This document shows positions 35,388-46,695 of a DNA stretch of 64,000 bases, in pieces (within the stretch, counting starts at the first letter, position 1; every line of letters starts with the position of its first letter). The stretch lies in contig CM034537.1 of assembly GCA_020002185.1 (NCBI GenBank), positions 7,095,590 to 7,159,589 of the forward strand. Direction: 5' to 3'. A program made the position numbers and the translations under genes. The DNA is from Paraescarpia echinospica (lineage: Eukaryota > Annelida > Polychaeta > Sabellida > Siboglinidae). A model generated the notes under the pieces. It was not told the DNA's origin. It saw only the letters and a list, made by a program, of their open reading frames with translations, and did no database searches.

Positions 35388-36259
35388 TAAATCAGACGCA
35401 TATTTGCAATTTCCAAAAACTATTATTGCAAACAGGCTTATTTTCATTCATGTGGTTGATATATTTATGGGCTGTTAGCACAGATCGTCCATGTTCTTAT
35501 CATCGTCAGTGACTTGTTAAGATGTTGTTTTGAAGTTGGAATAGCTTAGTGCTGCTACGTACCTATAGTGTGCCGTAGATAAACTACAGTGAATAGCCAA
35601 TAATTACCCGAAGAGCTTACAACACAGCAGGAAACAATTATTATTAACGGCCAATGATAATGTTAAATTATTGTATTTAAATAAAAAGCCCTGAATAAAA
35701 TATTATGGTTTTCTATTGCAATTGAAACGATATTGTAATTCTTATTTTATATTCGTCTAAGACATGTTATAATTATATTCATAATTTTCAGAAAACCATA
35801 TAACTATTTAACTCAATTTAATGGTTCTACCTAACGTTATCTTAATTTATTTATTTCATAATATAATTGTACACCTGTAAATTTTATTAACGCATTAATG
35901 ACACTGATATTTTCCCCGCTGCAATTGCTGTTGACTGACGGCTGCAGACGTTCGCTGTACTAGTAATATGTCCACGTGCCACGGCAGTCATCAGCACGCT
36001 GCTGGCTGTCGAAGTTGTAACATTGCGCATAACATTGGATGACGCCACTGTACTAACTTCGTAGAACTTGCAGTGGACTAAACATGTGTTGATAACTTGT
36101 AACAAATGAATGATGACAGTTTCTTAAGGGCATCTGGAACAGGATTATTTATAGATTGAGCAATTCTTTAATGTGTATCACCTTCTTCGGTCGGATATTT
36201 TTATTTCCGTAATACGGCGGCAGTTTCCGTAATGCCAAAATCTGAGGTGAATTTCCGTA
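35388..36259. other. No gene; possible degraded hAT-like end
   Basis: Mostly AT-rich. A stretch at ~36195-36275 with repeated TTCCGTAAT words resembles 56325-56375, the right end of the hAT-like element in the DDOST intron, so a related element remnant is likely. Confidence 0.35.
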
Positions 36260-36289
36260 ATGATGAAAATATGTAATGATAGGCAGCCC

Positions 36290-36570
36290 CGATTCATTGC
36301 TGGAGTACGGAATATCTTCCTAGGGGACAGCTGCAAAACCAACTTCCAGAGAATCTCCAAAGTTCAGAATCAGACCTCAAAATTCATTGCCGAGGCCCTG
36401 AGGTTAACACCGATTCATTCCTTGGAAACACTCACTGGACTGCAGTCCATGCAAGAGAGAATTGACTTCTCACAAGCAATCTGCCAAATTCAAGCGACTG
36501 AAAAACCACCCCATGCCCAACAGGATGTATCCAACAAAAAGCAGAATGAAGAAAAGTAGTTTCATCCACC
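36290..36570 (+). pseudogene. LINE C-terminal fragment
   Basis: The plus frame 36260-36559 contains KVQNQTSKFIAEALRLTPIH then SLETLTGLQSMQERIDF, the block after the palm in several LINE clades that carry an RNase H-like region. Only ~90 residues remain; the clade is uncertain. Confidence 0.6.
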
Positions 36571-38056
36571 CAGCACGGATACTGGAGGAAGGACCCAGCT
36601 AGAGTTCATGGACCACATGAACAAGACAATCCCAACCAACTGTGCACAATTTGCCTAGTAGAGGACCCAGTTTCCACTCATTAGAGACAGCATACCAAAC
36701 ACCCTGAAAGTAGGCAAATCCAGGGCACATGCCCCCTGGACATTTGGAATTTGGCGTGTCCCCAGGCCTTTTTTAATGTGTATCCATTATTGTGCCCCCT
36801 AGACCTTCAGAATGTGTCCCTGTTTAGGTTATAATCAGCTGAAGATATGCCGGTGCGGTGGCAAAAAATGCTCAACAGTGCGACAGCGGAGCCATGCTGA
36901 TGGTACTGCTCAGACCACCCCAGTGGAGGTTTTTGCCCCACCGCTAGACTACCCTCTCTGGACTCGCCCTTGCTGAAGAAGGGAATCCAGAGAGATGCAG
37001 AAAAGGCACTCACCATGAAGTACGTTGAGCAAAACTACCATATTATATGCATGTGCATACACCCGTACACGATTGTATTTAAGTGCAAGTACAATATCAA
37101 TATTTTAATGTTTTAGAAATCAATGTTTTGTTTTGACAAAATGTTATGCATATTCAACCGATATTGGTGTAGCATCTGCATGCGACTCATTTTGTTCGGA
37201 CACTTATCCAGTGATTCCTGTATCCATCTCCAAGACGTGATAGGCATACAGTATTTTATATGAATTATTTGGTAATTATTAAAATGTTGCATTGTTCTTA
37301 CATTCACTAGCCAATATTAATTTAAGTTTATTTCCTGTTTGTAGCAGTTGTGGTATTATAGATACATCATCAGATCTACTGTATACTTTGAATTTGCGAT
37401 TCATCAACGTGTATTCTCCGGATATCCCATATTCTCCATGGGAAATTTTGAATCACTACAAAGTGCAAACCCTACAACCACATGTAATGTAAGTGGCATT
37501 CAATGTAACATCACTGTATAGGTGATCTATGTAATTAGAGATAAAGATGTGAGCCTGGACAAACAAGGGGGCTTGTTCAAATGGGCCTTTCACGCAAAGG
37601 CTTAATTGCAAATCAGTATAAATTAACCTGGTCCACTGCAAATGACAATAAGGTATGACTGATGGGATTGGTCTGACTTTGGATTTATTCTGTTAGCAGA
37701 AACTAATTGGAACTTGAAGAAAGAAAGAGTATTGACATAATTATTCTAATACAGCACAAACAATAATTAACATAAGGCCATTTCATTTTTATCTGTATAA
37801 ACTCTTTTTGGAACACAGATCAATCACCATATTCCATATAATTATTGATGGGAGCGTGTTCTAGGGATCACCTCTCGGGACACATACATAACCATTTAGG
37901 TCTTTTTCGTAAACAAACTGTAACAAGTTAATTCTTAGTGCATTGTACATTATCATTAGGACAAATAACAATAGACACAAGACAATTAGACGAATCACCA
38001 GTTAACTATCCAGACAACTAGACTATTTTAATAAAATGCAAGCATTTTTGGTCTTG
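36571..38056. other. Downstream of DDOST, no gene recognised
   Basis: AT-rich with a GC-richer island at ~36840-37020 (minus frame MVSAFSASLWIPFF..., unrecognised). No repeats or splice-supported exons found. Confidence 0.35.
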
Positions 38057-38933
38057 GCATGCAGATGCAATTTCAAATGTTTTTGATTGAAATGCAATTT
38101 TTTTATCCTGACACTCAAATGCAACATTTTCAAATGCATCTGAACCCAAGCCTGGATAGGGCATACTCAAGACTTGGCTGGTGGTACACTTATTTGGCCT
38201 AATCAGCATCAATATGTATTGTTTATCTGTATACATGGTCAAATCTCAATTTATTACAATGACACTGAAATTTTTTACTACTAAACTATTTATTGTCAAG
38301 AAAATATGTCATACATGCCCACAAACTAGTCCTAGTGATACTGTTTGGAATAAAACAACTAAGTGATTAAGATAAGTAGTTCTTTTATTCTTCAAACTGC
38401 ACAGCATCTCCATGATTGTACACACTTCAGCATTTACTACCAATAACAGAACAGAGTAAGAAAACATTCTCAAAATGACCTGTTGTTTAAACAAAACAAA
38501 GAATGGGTAATCAGATTTATAATATCAAATGCCATTAAATAATGTTATGGTTAGTTACATTGTAATGTAAACAAATCCTGTATTATGAAGTATCAGTGAA
38601 GATGGACACATTTGTATTATTCATGTTTCTCTTTTGAATCTTCCTTGAAGTGTAAGAAGACAAAGCTCAAAATGAAGACCCCAGTCATCATTGAGAAGGC
38701 ACTGGTGTAGTATGGGAAGGCACACGCAATGAATCGCTCATACTGGGTGTGCTCTAATGGCCTCACCGACGCCTGCAATACAACATACAGCAATCTTAAC
38801 AACTCAACCCAGACTACACATGCATCACAACATCGTAACACACATATCTATATCATTTCCACATGTAGTCAAATGATCAAACCAACAGAGACTACACATG
38901 CTGGTCAAATGACCAGTCCAATATACAGACCAT
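38057..38933. repeat. Left copy of a 0.88-kb duplicated segment (empty-site version)
   Basis: Nearly identical to 49052-49932, with only a handful of substitutions and small indels (a T-tract length change, and TTCC versus AGATTA near 38858). Contains the last DDOST exon and 3' flank. Here GCATG at 38057-38061 is uninterrupted by a transposon, whereas in the right copy GCATG follows the LTR directly. Similarity ends at ACAGACCAT (38925-38933), where element sequence starts. Confidence 0.95.
38617..38772 (-). pseudogene. Duplicate of the DDOST last exon
   Basis: Encodes the same 51 residues as 49768-49613 ([14 protein letters not shown]..., transmembrane helix, KEDSKEKHE tail) with the same acceptor. 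No other DDOST exon lies upstream of it before the retrotransposon, so it cannot be spliced to DDOST without crossing the element. Either an assembly duplicate of the allele or a partial gene duplication. Confidence 0.8.
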
Positions 38934-39290
38934 GTTATACGGGGCAACGCCCATGACAACAACAACTACGCCACCAGTTTACCGAGGGAACTAAGTCGCA
39001 AATTCCAAACGTCAAATTGACGATGCTATGTGAATTGTTGCGCAGTTCCGTTCATTCGTTCAACTTTTTCTGAATTTATTCGGAAAGACAACGAATTTGT
39101 TATACGGGGCAACGCCCATGACAACAACAACTACGCACCAGTTTACCGAGGGAACTAAGTCGATATAATTTCAAACGTCAATTCGACTAGACTGTGTGAA
39201 ATTATACGCGTTCTCGTTTATTCGGTCTATTTTTGTACCGAAACTTATTCGGAAAAACGGCAAACTGGTTATACGGGTAACGCCCAGGAG
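38933..39290. repeat. ~165-bp tandem repeat in the retrotransposon leader
   Basis: TTATACGGGGCAACGCCCAT begins units at 38933 and 39098, with a diverged third start at ~39267. Units also share CAGTTTACCGAGGGAACTAA and TTATTCGGAAA segments. Tandem repeats in the 5' leader are seen in some Gypsy elements; here they adjoin the abnormal left junction. Confidence 0.9.
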
Positions 39291-39821
39291 AACAATGAAT
39301 ACGACAATTTACTAAGTTATATTTATGTTGTCCAAGTACATATAAATTTTGACTACGAAGCTTGTATATATTGCGATGCTAGTTGACTGTAATTAAATAC
39401 TTGCACATTCCCTTGTACCTCGCCACGCAGCGACAAGGGCGTGGTTCAATTGGCAATTACACACGGGTGACTTCGCGGACAAAGCGCATTGTCCACTCGC
39501 GGTGTATGCCAACATGAAATTCATTGTCTCCACACAACATTCGTTAAACTGGTTATCTAGTTGAAATAACGCTGCTGGTTAACGATAACTCGCTGACATT
39601 AGTCAATAAGTCGAGGATATCAGTTCCACCGTTTGCAACTATATAGAACGGCATGAAGGGGAATTTTGTTACACTGTGCCTTATTACAGATAACAATTGA
39701 TAGTTGATAATTCATAAATTATTGTCCGGTAGTTGTCTTTTAAAATAATCATCTTCTAAACTAATTGGGTATACCATCCACAGTTTGAAACGTACTGTAT
39801 AGCCATATAATGACAGACTAA

Positions 39822-41723
39822 ATGCCACTGAACATGGCACCACCAAGAAGACAAAAAAAACCTCAGGGTAATGGGAATGTCGATTCAGAAATCGACAATC
39901 AAACAACTACAGAGGATGTCAAACAAACGGACGAATTTGAATTTGGTAACCCTAGTCGTACAGTCTCAACAGAGCGTATTTACGACAGCATAACCAAGCT
40001 TGGGGCCAGATTCTCTCAACTAGAGGATAGGTTTGACAGGAATGAATCTGTCATCGAATCGATGCAGAAATCGTTGTTTGAAATAACTGAGAAACTAAAC
40101 AAGCAGGACACAATTGAAGCAACCGTACGTGCCTTACAGGCAAAGGTGTTCGGCCCGGAAAGAGGCCCGGTTGTGGAAATATGTGCCGGGTTCTCTTCAG
40201 GAGCCCGACCAAAGTACACAACTAAGCATCGCGATGAGCACAAGTCCCTGTCAACGGAAGCGGTGCATGTCGATACAAGAGACACCCTCCCCAACAGTGA
40301 TTACGATGGTCCGCAACAATACCAATACGAACGATCTAGCCATGATCGGTACTTCACTGAACCTGGGGATGACCAACCAATGGAACATCCCAACCACAGT
40401 CGACGACGCCAGGACAATAGAAATGGTCTCGAGATATCTCGTAGGCCAAGTGACAGAAATGTCACTATTGACAAGTTTGATGGGAAACCAGGTGAATGGG
40501 ATAACTGGATTCACCAGTTCGAATTCATAGCCGAGGCTTACAACTGGGACCCAAATGAAAAGATGACACGATTGGTGTCATGCCTTCGAGGGCCAGCTCT
40601 AACGGCTCATAGAAGCCTACCCAAAGACGAACGCTATGACTATAGTGATTGCATAGAGTACCTCGGTATGAGATATGGCCACACCAGACCCGTCGCTAGG
40701 ACAACTCTCAGAGCAGAGTTGTCAGTTCTATAACAGGAGGAGGGTGAGAGTTTAGATACCTTCGCAGATAGGGTATACGCACTAACAGTGGAGGCTTATC
40801 CGGATATGAACAAGGACTTGTACGATAACTTATCAGTACCAGCCTTCCTACGGGGCATCCGCGATCGGAATGCCGCCCAGGAAGCCATGAAATTTAGTGA
40901 CCCGACAACAATTAGGACGGCAGTGGAAGCGGTACTGCACATCCAATGTGCAACGCGTACATTTGGCGGTCGTAACCTGTCTAACCGACAAGTTGCCTTC
41001 AGCGATGAGTCTGCAGTCAATTTGACCGGAAAATGCTCGGAGGAGACAACTTTGGTTGACCAGGTAGTACAGGGTGTAGTGAGACAGCTACAGCAGTCAA
41101 CTATATCCCTGGGACGCCCACCAAGTGACACTTGCTTCACATGCGGGGGGAAGGGTCACAGGTCACGTGACTGTGCCAATAAGAGACGGCGCTCCCCGTC
41201 TCCCCTGAGTTGTTTCCAATGCGGAGGCAAGGGTCATCTGGCCAGGGAATGCTCGAATACACTATCACGACGGGACTCGCCAGTGAAACGTCAGGTTCAG
41301 AGACACCGTAGCAATAGCAGTAATAGCACCAATAGCACGGATTCTGACGATAGTCGCAGGTATCGCAGCCCTAAACGACATCACAGTAGAAGGGGTTTCC
41401 GAGACAGTCAACGTGATGGCAGGTATAATGGGGAGGAGGATGCACGGCGTTGGAGATATAGGACTCGTGAGCATGGCGGTAGACATGGTGGGAGGGATGA
41501 TAATATTCGTGGGCAATATAAGACCCATAACCCCTCACGAGAGGATAATCGGGACGATACTCGTGAACGGTATATGACTCATAACTCCCCTCATGATGAT
41601 AACCGGGGAAGATATTATCAGCCTCCAGATAACAATTACAGCCGAAGTATCAGTCCTCGTCGTGATCTCCCCGCCACTTCCAACAGAAAAAGTGATGGGA
41701 CGAATAAACCACCGTCAAACTAA
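39822..41723 (+). CDS. gag of the TatD-bearing Gypsy element (interrupted by one stop)
   Basis: Capsid/nucleocapsid precursor, ~634 codons in one frame with an in-frame TAA at 40731-40733 that splits it into 303 and ~330 residues. Features: a basic N-terminus, a short helical segment (residues ~50-105), the capsid region from TIDKFDGKPGEWDNWIHQFE onward, two CCHC zinc knuckles (CFTCGGKGHRSRDC at 41133-41174; CFQCGGKGHLAREC at 41211-41252), and an Arg/Ser/Asp-rich C-terminus. The stop lies inside the capsid domain with clear homology on both sides, so it is probably an inactivating mutation; programmed readthrough is a less likely alternative. Confidence 0.85.
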
Positions 41724-41728
41724 ATAAG

Positions 41729-44700
41729 GTGAACCCAGTTGGCCATGGGTCCACCACCACCACCCTTTGGGGTATTGGCCAACCAACACACAATAATAAC
41801 AGACCAACTCCATGCATGTCCACCAGTTCGGACAATTATAATGGAGTAGGTATCACCAATGAGTCGAGCGTTATGGTAGCTACAACAACACAATGGAAGA
41901 CTGACCAGGCATGGCACCGAGGTGCTAATACAACCTCCAGCATGTCCACTAGTCAGGACAATGGTGATGGAGTAGGTGTTAAAGTAGATGCTCTGTGTAG
42001 TATTGGGGCAGGTGTCAAAGTAAATACAACAGCTACAGAAGCACTTTGGACTACTGACCAACAAACACACCCAAATAGCAATGAGCTCCTAGACATGTCC
42101 AATAAACAGGACAAAGATAATGGAGAACATGTGACAGTCAGAAGTACTCACCTGAGTCCAACAGTAGGCCACACACTGTTAATACCAGCCACAATTTATG
42201 GGCAGGATACGCTCATGGTAGTAGACACTGCCGCCCAAATGTCAATGGTCAGTCAATCCTTTATTGATTCATTAGGACATGTGTGCACTATGACCCCGAA
42301 GTTCATAACCATTAAGAATGCAGAACACGACTCGTATATGCAGTGCTATTTAATCAAGAAACTCCCAATAACCATACAACAAAATCAGTACAACATCGAT
42401 GTGGCTGTGGGACCGATAACAGATGATTTTATTCTTGGGCTTGATTTTCTGTTAAAGCATCACTGTATTGTGGATATCGATAACAGCACTGTAATAATGG
42501 ACGGCACCACTGTTCATGCCCTGATGAAGAAGGGGCCAGCAGTGAAGTACAGTATTAGTAGAATTCAAGTAGCGCAACGCACTGTAATTCTCCCAAAACA
42601 TAGAGCTAATGTGATGGTAGAGTGCACTAACCCTTCTTGCAATGTCTACGTTACTTCACCGGAAATGACAGACGAGTTAATAATCCCATCTTGTATAATT
42701 AATGGGGGAATTGGACCCGTTATTATGGAGATTATAAACGATTCCAACAAACCAGTCACATTGCAGAGAGGGAAAATACTAGTCCAGGCTGTGGAAATGG
42801 ATTCCATATTAGATACTAGCTCAGAGTCCTGTCGAGAAAGCATACAGGTCAGTCGTACTGAAATGACGGGGAATACTAGTGGTGATAATGGGCCTTCGTG
42901 GGAAGAGGTAAACAGGATTAATGAGACACCATCGCCTATAGCAGTATCCCTTATTCCAGATGATAGCCAAGACGAGACACAAGTCTCCACTATGCTTAAG
43001 GAGGTGGAATCACAAATACCTCCACACTTAGAGGACATGTTTACCAAAGCAAAGAAGAACATTTCTATTAGAGAACAAGTCGCATTGGGGCTATTACTAG
43101 CTAAATATGGTAGCGTATTCTCCAAGGACAGTAACGATTTAGGAAGATTCACTCTTATACGCCATCGCATAAGCACTTATAATGAAGACCCGGTCAGAGA
43201 GCGACTAAGACGCACTCCACTAAAATTCCAGAGTGAGGAGGAGAAGACACTGAATAACATGCTTGATGCCAAAGTAATAAAGCCATCTTCATCAGAGTGG
43301 GCATCTGCACCCGTGTTAGTAAGAAAAAAAGATGGGGAAGTAAGATATACAGTAGATTATCGACACCTAAATGTGAAAACTGTTAAAGATGCTTTTCCGT
43401 TGCCCTTGATCGAAGAGTGTATTGATAATTTGACAGGTACTCTGTGGTTCCACACTTTAGACATGGCCAGCGGGTATTGGCAGATAATGGTAGATGAACG
43501 CGACAGTCATAAGACGGCGTTCCTAACCAAATATGGCCTCTTCGAACATGTCAGAATGGCCCAGGGTTTATGTAATGCACCTGCCACGTTCCAAAGGGTT
43601 ATGCATCTTGTCTTACGCGGTCTCGCATGGAACAAAGTACTAGTATACCTAGATGACGTAATCGTACTGGGGAGGAGCTTTGAGGAGTCCCTCGAAAACC
43701 TGGAAGTCGTTCTCCAGAGATTTGAGGTACACAACTTAAAACTAAAACCAAACAAATGCTCTTTGTTTAGCACAGAGGTTCGCTTCCTTGGACGTAAAGT
43801 GTCCCGAGAGGGTGTTTCCGTCACTAAAGATCATATCCAGAGTGTACTAAATTGGCCACGACCAATGAATGCTTTGCAAGTGAGTAAGTTCACGGGATTT
43901 GTCAACTATCATAGGGAATTTATTCAGGGATTATCTGAAAAAATTAAACCACTCTATGCATTGACCAAACCAAAACAGCCATTCGAATGGACGGAGTCGT
44001 GTGAAACGGCATTTCAAGAACTAAAGCACGTAATGATAACCACGCCAGTGCTGGCTTTCCCCAACAATGTAGACCCATTCATCCTTGATACAGATGCCTC
44101 AGACGTGGCAATTGGCGCAGCCCTGTATCAGGTACAGAATGGAATAATACGTCCAATTTCCTTTGCGTCATACACCTTGACGCCAATACAACAACGGTAC
44201 TGCACCACACGTAAGGAATTGCTGGCTATAGTAATGTTCACACGCCATTACAAACACTACCTGCTTGGCCGTGAGTTTACTATAAGGACAGATCATGGGT
44301 CACTCACGTGGTTATTTCGCTTCAAACACCCTGTAGGCCAGCTTGGTAGGTGGCTGGAGGAATTGTCTCAGTACTCCATGACTATCCAACACAGACCTGG
44401 GGTTAGACATTCCAATGCCGATGCATTATCAAGAATACCAGAAGAACATGAAATATGCAATTGTTATGAAGCTGGCCAAGAACTTAGTTCTCTACCTTGT
44501 GGTGGCTGTACATATTGTACAAAACTACACAACCAGTGGGGAACGTTCGAGAAAGAAATTGACTATGTAGTACCATTAGCAACAAGACAACTCAATGTAT
44601 CCAGTGAAGTTAATGGTATAATGGGGGAGAAACAAACTGGCCCAAACTACATGCACCAATACAGCTCACAGGAATTACGAAAGTCCCAAATGCAAGACAC

Positions 44701-46177
44701 TGAATTACGACCCGTAATCACCTGGTTAGAAGGGGAGCCCCCTACACAAAACGATTTACAACTCCAAGGTGTGGGTACCCGCAAGTTATGGAATAATAGG
44801 GATCGACTGCAAATAGAGGATGGGGTCTTGTATTATTGTTGGGAGGAAGAGACTGGTCCCCATACATTAAAGTTAATAGTACCTCAATCAATGAGACAGG
44901 AAGTCCTCCAAATGATCCACGATAATCGCATTGGAGGACATTGGGGAAGAGATAAAACCTTCGCAAAACTAGGGAAAAGTTTTTTCTGGCCCTGTATGCG
45001 CCGGGACTGCCAATTGTTTGTGGACACTTGCGCCGTATGCCACATTAACAAAGTGGGACGACCACAGCGTGCACAGTTGCTCCATTACCAGGCGGGGATC
45101 CCTGGGGAACGTGTACATTTAGATATTCTAGGGCCATTTACAACGGGCGAATCTGGGAATAAGTACGTACTTATGATCCTGGATCAATTTACTCGTTGGC
45201 TAGAGCTACATGCACAGCCTGAACAAACAGCTGAAATAACAGCTAAGACGTTCTTTGAACAATGGATTACCAGATATGGCGCCCCCCTACAGGTACACAC
45301 CGACCAGGGCAGGAATTTTGATAGCAAATTGTTCACAGATTTGTGTAAGTTAATGCAAGTCGAAAAGACTAGGACAACACCCTACCGACCCTGTTCCAAT
45401 GGTCAAGTAGAGCGACAAAACCAAATGGTTCTCTCCTTTATCAGGTGTTATCTTACTGATAAGATGTCCCAATGGGATGAACACCTGGCTACACTGGGGA
45501 TGAGCCTACGAGCCACGATGAATCGAAATACCGGATTCACACCAAATATGTTGCTATTAGGACGAGAAGTGTGCATGCCTGAGGAGATCCTATTCGGGCT
45601 TCCTAACGTAAATTCCATGCGACAATCACCGGCTAATTATCTCAAGGATTTGGTTGAGAAAATCCGGACAGCTTCTGTTGCAGCACGGAATAATCTACGC
45701 ATGGCACAAAACCGTCAGAAGAAAGATTATGACACCCGAGCCCCAATTCGAGAAAGAACGTTTGATGTGGGTGACCTAGTGTATATCCGTAACTCTGGGA
45801 CAATACTGGGGCAAAGTAAGAAATTACTCCCAATATGGAAGGGACCATTTGTAATTACGAAAGTAGTGTCGCGTTTCTTATACCGTATCGCGGGTCGTAA
45901 GCGGGAATACGTGAAGCACCATGACAAGCTTCGGGTATGCGACGACCGTGATATCCCGCTATGGGTAAGACGGAAACGACAGGCAATCCTCAATTTGGGT
46001 GAGCCTCCCACCGAGGTCACGCCCATTGATGATCCGCTAGACGGGGTTGAGTCATTGTTCAACGCTAATCAACCACTAATCAGGCGAGAATTGGGAATGA
46101 CCACCACACAGGAGAAAATCCCGCGAATTACCCGCGGGGGTCGACTCATCAATCGACCCTGCAGGTATGACGACTAA
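41729..46177 (+). CDS. pol polyprotein (protease, RT, RNase H, integrase), intact
   Basis: ~1482 codons, uninterrupted. The frame is open from 41708, in the -1 frame relative to gag, so a -1 shift is possible, but no canonical slippery heptamer is seen in the 16-nt overlap. Domains: retropepsin with DTAAQ at residue ~166 (A in place of the usual G); RT with VDYRHLN, LDMASGYWQI and YLDD (residues ~640-643); RNase H with DTDAS (~787) and TRKELLA; integrase with an HHCC zinc domain (~1065-1105) and a DD35E triad (D~1132, D~1192, E~1228; HTDQGRNFDS, NGQVERQNQ); a C-terminal GPF-type module (LLPIWKGPFVITKVV). No chromodomain. All catalytic residues appear present. Confidence 0.95.
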   Translation: MNPVGHGSTTTTLWGIGQPTHNNNRPTPCMSTSSDNYNGVGITNESSVMVATTTQWKTDQAWHRGANTTSSMSTSQDNGDGVGVKVDALCSIGAGVKVNTTATEALWTTDQQTHPNSNELLDMSNKQDKDNGEHVTVRSTHLSPTVGHTLLIPATIYGQDTLMVVDTAAQMSMVSQSFIDSLGHVCTMTPKFITIKNAEHDSYMQCYLIKKLPITIQQNQYNIDVAVGPITDDFILGLDFLLKHHCIVDIDNSTVIMDGTTVHALMKKGPAVKYSISRIQVAQRTVILPKHRANVMVECTNPSCNVYVTSPEMTDELIIPSCIINGGIGPVIMEIINDSNKPVTLQRGKILVQAVEMDSILDTSSESCRESIQVSRTEMTGNTSGDNGPSWEEVNRINETPSPIAVSLIPDDSQDETQVSTMLKEVESQIPPHLEDMFTKAKKNISIREQVALGLLLAKYGSVFSKDSNDLGRFTLIRHRISTYNEDPVRERLRRTPLKFQSEEEKTLNNMLDAKVIKPSSSEWASAPVLVRKKDGEVRYTVDYRHLNVKTVKDAFPLPLIEECIDNLTGTLWFHTLDMASGYWQIMVDERDSHKTAFLTKYGLFEHVRMAQGLCNAPATFQRVMHLVLRGLAWNKVLVYLDDVIVLGRSFEESLENLEVVLQRFEVHNLKLKPNKCSLFSTEVRFLGRKVSREGVSVTKDHIQSVLNWPRPMNALQVSKFTGFVNYHREFIQGLSEKIKPLYALTKPKQPFEWTESCETAFQELKHVMITTPVLAFPNNVDPFILDTDASDVAIGAALYQVQNGIIRPISFASYTLTPIQQRYCTTRKELLAIVMFTRHYKHYLLGREFTIRTDHGSLTWLFRFKHPVGQLGRWLEELSQYSMTIQHRPGVRHSNADALSRIPEEHEICNCYEAGQELSSLPCGGCTYCTKLHNQWGTFEKEIDYVVPLATRQLNVSSEVNGIMGEKQTGPNYMHQYSSQELRKSQMQDTELRPVITWLEGEPPTQNDLQLQGVGTRKLWNNRDRLQIEDGVLYYCWEEETGPHTLKLIVPQSMRQEVLQMIHDNRIGGHWGRDKTFAKLGKSFFWPCMRRDCQLFVDTCAVCHINKVGRPQRAQLLHYQAGIPGERVHLDILGPFTTGESGNKYVLMILDQFTRWLELHAQPEQTAEITAKTFFEQWITRYGAPLQVHTDQGRNFDSKLFTDLCKLMQVEKTRTTPYRPCSNGQVERQNQMVLSFIRCYLTDKMSQWDEHLATLGMSLRATMNRNTGFTPNMLLLGREVCMPEEILFGLPNVNSMRQSPANYLKDLVEKIRTASVAARNNLRMAQNRQKKDYDTRAPIRERTFDVGDLVYIRNSGTILGQSKKLLPIWKGPFVITKVVSRFLYRIAGRKREYVKHHDKLRVCDDRDIPLWVRRKRQAILNLGEPPTEVTPIDDPLDGVESLFNANQPLIRRELGMTTTQEKIPRITRGGRLINRPCRYDD

Positions 46178-46194
46178 CCGTAATTACAAGGCTT

Positions 46195-46695
46195 ATGTTA
46201 CAGATGGATGCCACCGATACTGATGGTACCATTAGCCCTGTCAGGAACTGGAGGCCCACAAATCGGCCAACAACCCAGTCAGTCTCCATTCGGACTGCCG
46301 CACTGGGCGATCTCCAACACCTAGTGAACGCAGCACAAGGCAACTTGGTGCCACATGTGACACTGGGTGGCGTGCAGGTGTCATTAGACGCCATTGCCCG
46401 CACACGCCCGCCCCCCACATACGCCCAAGTAGTGCAAGGTGCCAGGGTGCCAATTTGGCTACCGAATACCAATACGACCACCCCTACCACGTCACCTCTA
46501 TACACGGAGATACCAGCGAATCAAAATATCCATGCACTACCCCTCGCACGAACCCCAATTCTGCTACAGAATACCCACGCGACCATCCCTATACACAGGG
46601 ACACCACCCCAACGCACCATACACAATTTTCCTGCACCACCGCCACTAGTACGCACCATATGCACAGGGGTAACCCCAGCGGCGACAGACAATAG
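46195..46695 (+). CDS. Third ORF, first frame (proline-rich N-terminal region)
   Basis: Begins with ATG 17 nt after the pol stop. 166 residues, Pro/Thr/His-rich after residue ~75 (PPPTYAQVVQGARVP, then HATIPIHRDTTPTHHTQF), with no recognised fold. It overlaps the zinc-finger/TatD frame (open from ~46430) by ~265 bp. Both frames are low-complexity and proline-rich in the overlap, suggesting one original ORF now split by an indel, or expression by frameshift. No separate function is assigned. Confidence 0.5.
   Translation: MLQMDATDTDGTISPVRNWRPTNRPTTQSVSIRTAALGDLQHLVNAAQGNLVPHVTLGGVQVSLDAIARTRPPPTYAQVVQGARVPIWLPNTNTTTPTTSPLYTEIPANQNIHALPLARTPILLQNTHATIPIHRDTTPTHHTQFSCTTATSTHHMHRGNPSGDRQ

Noticed and set aside
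38309..38494. Short hypothetical proteins in the duplicated segment
   Set aside because: They lie in the DDOST 3' untranslated/flanking region and are duplicated only because the segment is.
42646..43176. Antisense open frame within pol
   Set aside because: A shadow of the intact pol frame; no independent motifs.
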